DNA from: Dyella jiangningensis
Lineage (GTDB): Bacteria > Pseudomonadota > Gammaproteobacteria > Xanthomonadales > Rhodanobacteraceae
Length of the DNA: 64,000 bases
Direction of reading: 5' to 3'
NCBI GenBank assembly: GCA_000632805.1
Contig: CP007444.1
Coordinates: forward strand, 682,001-746,000
A program made the translations under genes and the position numbers. The notes under the pieces were generated by a model. The model did no database searches, was not told where the DNA came from, and worked only from the letters and a program-made list of their open reading frames with translations. Shown here one piece after another: positions 62,557 through 64,000 of the stretch. Numbering within the stretch: position 1 is the first letter of the stretch; every line of letters begins with the position of its first letter.

Positions 62557-62677
62557 GCAGGGATTCCTCGACAAGGAAGGCCCTGCATGATCAGGAGGCG
62601 ACCGGCGGCGTTGTATTCCTCGTATCGCCTAGGCCCAACCGTCTAGGACACCGGTTGGGCCAGCGGCATGCCGGACG

Positions 62678-63997
62678 TCACGCCTTGGCGGCGGGGCGGC
62701 GCTGGCGACGACGCTTGCGATTACCTTCGGCCGGGCGCTCGCTGCCGTGCACATGGTTGTTGTTGTGCGGGCGATGCGAACTCTGCGGGCGAGCCTGGCG
62801 CTGCTGGCTCGGCTGGCGCTGGCCCTGCACCGGCTTCGGCGCGTTGGCGTCGGTGCGCAGCGGATGCGACGGCTCGAAGCCTGGCACTTCGCTCACCGCG
62901 ATGTCCTGCTTGAGCAGCTTGCGGATATCGCGCAGCAGGCCGGCTTCCTCGTGGCTTACCAGCGACACGGCCATGCCGTCGGCGCCCGCACGACCGGTGC
63001 GGCCGATGCGGTGCACGTAGTCTTCGGCGACCATCGGCAGGTCGTAGTTGATCACGATCGGCAGCTGGTCGATGTCGATGCCGCGCGCCGCGATATCGGT
63101 GGCGACCAGCACGGTGATGCGGCCGGTCTTGAAGTCGCTGAGCGCACGCGTGCGCGCGTTCTGGCTCTTGTTGCCATGGATGGCCGCGGCGCGCAGGCCT
63201 GCCATTTCCAGCTGCTTCACCAGCTTGTCGGCGCCATGCTTGGTGCGGCTGAACACCAGGGTCTGGCGACGGCTGTCCTGCGAAAGCACGTGCAGCAGCA
63301 GGTCGCGCTTCTTGGCAGCATCGACCGGATGCACATGATGCGTAACCGTCGTGGCCACCGAATTGGCTGGCGTCACCGACACTTCGCGCGGCTGATGCAT
63401 GAACTGCATGGCGAGCGCCTTGATCGGCGGCGCGAACGTCGCGGAGAACAGCAGCGTCTGGCGCTGGCGCGGCACGGCCGCGAGGATGCGCTTGAGTGCG
63501 GGCAAAAAGCCCATGTCGAGCATGCGGTCGGCTTCATCCAGCACCAGCACTTCCACGCCCGACAGGTCGATGGAGCGCTGCTGCATGTGGTCGATGAGAC
63601 GGCCCGGCGTGGCGATGACGATGTCCACGCCGCGACGCAGGGCCTGCATCTGCGGGCCCATGCTCACGCCACCGAAGATAGTGGTGCTGCTGATGCGCAG
63701 GTGCTTGCCGTAGTCGCGCAGGTTGTCGTGCACCTGGGCGGCCAATTCGCGGGTCGGGGTCAGCACCAGCGCGCGCGGACGACGCGTCTGGGTGGCACCG
63801 GCGGTGGAAAGATGCTGCAGCAACGGCAGCGAGAAGGCAGCGGTTTTGCCAGTGCCGGTCTGCGCGGCGGCCAGCAGGTCACCGCCTTCCAGCACGACCG
63901 GAATGGCCGCGGCCTGGATGGGAGTGGGTTCGGCGTAGCCCTGTTCGGCAAGCGCGCGCAACAACGCGGGCGCAAGGCCCAGCGATTCGAAAGACAT
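62678..63997 (-). CDS. rhlE: DEAD-box ATP-dependent RNA helicase RhlE
   Basis: The product is a 439-residue RNA helicase. The Q motif region [32 protein letters not shown] is followed by PTRELAAQV, the DEAD box [17 protein letters not shown], and [12 protein letters not shown]. The short basic C-terminus rich in Gln, Arg and Asn is typical of RhlE, which remodels RNA during ribosome assembly and decay. The ATG at 63997 is three bases from the window edge, so its upstream region is not visible. Confidence 0.94.
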   Translation of the reverse strand: MSFESLGLAPALLRALAEQGYAEPTPIQAAAIPVVLEGGDLLAAAQTGTGKTAAFSLPLLQHLSTAGATQTRRPRALVLTPTRELAAQVHDNLRDYGKHLRISSTTIFGGVSMGPQMQALRRGVDIVIATPGRLIDHMQQRSIDLSGVEVLVLDEADRMLDMGFLPALKRILAAVPRQRQTLLFSATFAPPIKALAMQFMHQPREVSVTPANSVATTVTHHVHPVDAAKKRDLLLHVLSQDSRRQTLVFSRTKHGADKLVKQLEMAGLRAAAIHGNKSQNARTRALSDFKTGRITVLVATDIAARGIDIDQLPIVINYDLPMVAEDYVHRIGRTGRAGADGMAVSLVSHEEAGLLRDIRKLLKQDIAVSEVPGFEPSHPLRTDANAPKPVQGQRQPSQQRQARPQSSHRPHNNNHVHGSERPAEGNRKRRRQRRPAAKA

Positions 63998-64000
63998 GGA

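Overview
The window is high-GC chromosomal DNA from a gammaproteobacterium of the order Xanthomonadales, most likely a Rhodanobacteraceae member of the Dyella/Rhodanobacter/Luteibacter type. This rests on protein resemblance recognised by eye, on the gene order leuS-lptE-holA-nadD, on the acnD-prpF pair, and on dispersed GGAGCGCACCC repeats. I see no tRNA, rRNA, CRISPR array, insertion sequence or prophage.

Layout. 1-1566 is the N-terminal half of rapA (minus, cut by the window edge). 1892-8679 is a type IV pilus minor-pilin operon, fimT-pilV-pilW-pilX-pilY1-pilE, whose PilY1 carries a lectin-like N-terminus. 8692-11740 is an iron-uptake pair (PiuC-like hydroxylase and TonB-dependent receptor) behind a Fur-box-like site. 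12004-21778 holds panE, a patatin lipoprotein, an M13 peptidase, a secreted phosphatase/phospholipase C-type enzyme, a multicopper oxidase, a DUF502 membrane protein and a DUF4442 protein with a perfect palindromic operator candidate. 22383-26276 is acnD-prpF (2-methylcitrate cycle) without prpB or prpC. 26652-29601 is an S9 peptidase and a CnoX-type thioredoxin. 29819-33354 is pqiAABC, with PqiA split in two. 33533-38704 is leuS-lptE-holA-nadD.

38817-45764 interrupts the usual nadD-rsfS junction. It carries msrB, dipZ, an outer-membrane protein, an ECF sigma factor, an NrsF-type anti-sigma factor, a frameshifted and an intact methionine-repeat exported protein, and a flavin oxidoreductase. 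Exact GTAAC[C/G]-N16-CGAA promoter-like sites lie in front of both the sigma gene and dipZ. I read this as a self-regulated periplasmic methionine-oxidation defence locus in which a Tat-exported MsrB fed by DipZ takes the place that MsrP/YedY has in the described SigF/NrsF/MrpX system. It is the most interesting region in the window.

45840-49571 resumes the housekeeping genes rsfS, rlmH and maf, interrupted by an acetyltransferase and a CoA-transferase gene. 49597-54093 carries a CPBP protease, a TerC-CBS membrane protein, a MAPEG protein, a YpfJ metallopeptidase and a YkgJ-type protein. 54101-56870 is a second ECF/anti-sigma module divergent from a metallophosphoesterase-cupredoxin operon, with matching TTGGAATAA-N16-GTA[T/G]TA promoter elements on both strands. 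56857-63997 contains a DOPA-dioxygenase-like gene, two DEAD-box helicases (deaD-like and rhlE-like), an SDR, S-formylglutathione hydrolase, a RimJ-like acetyltransferase and a DoxX protein.
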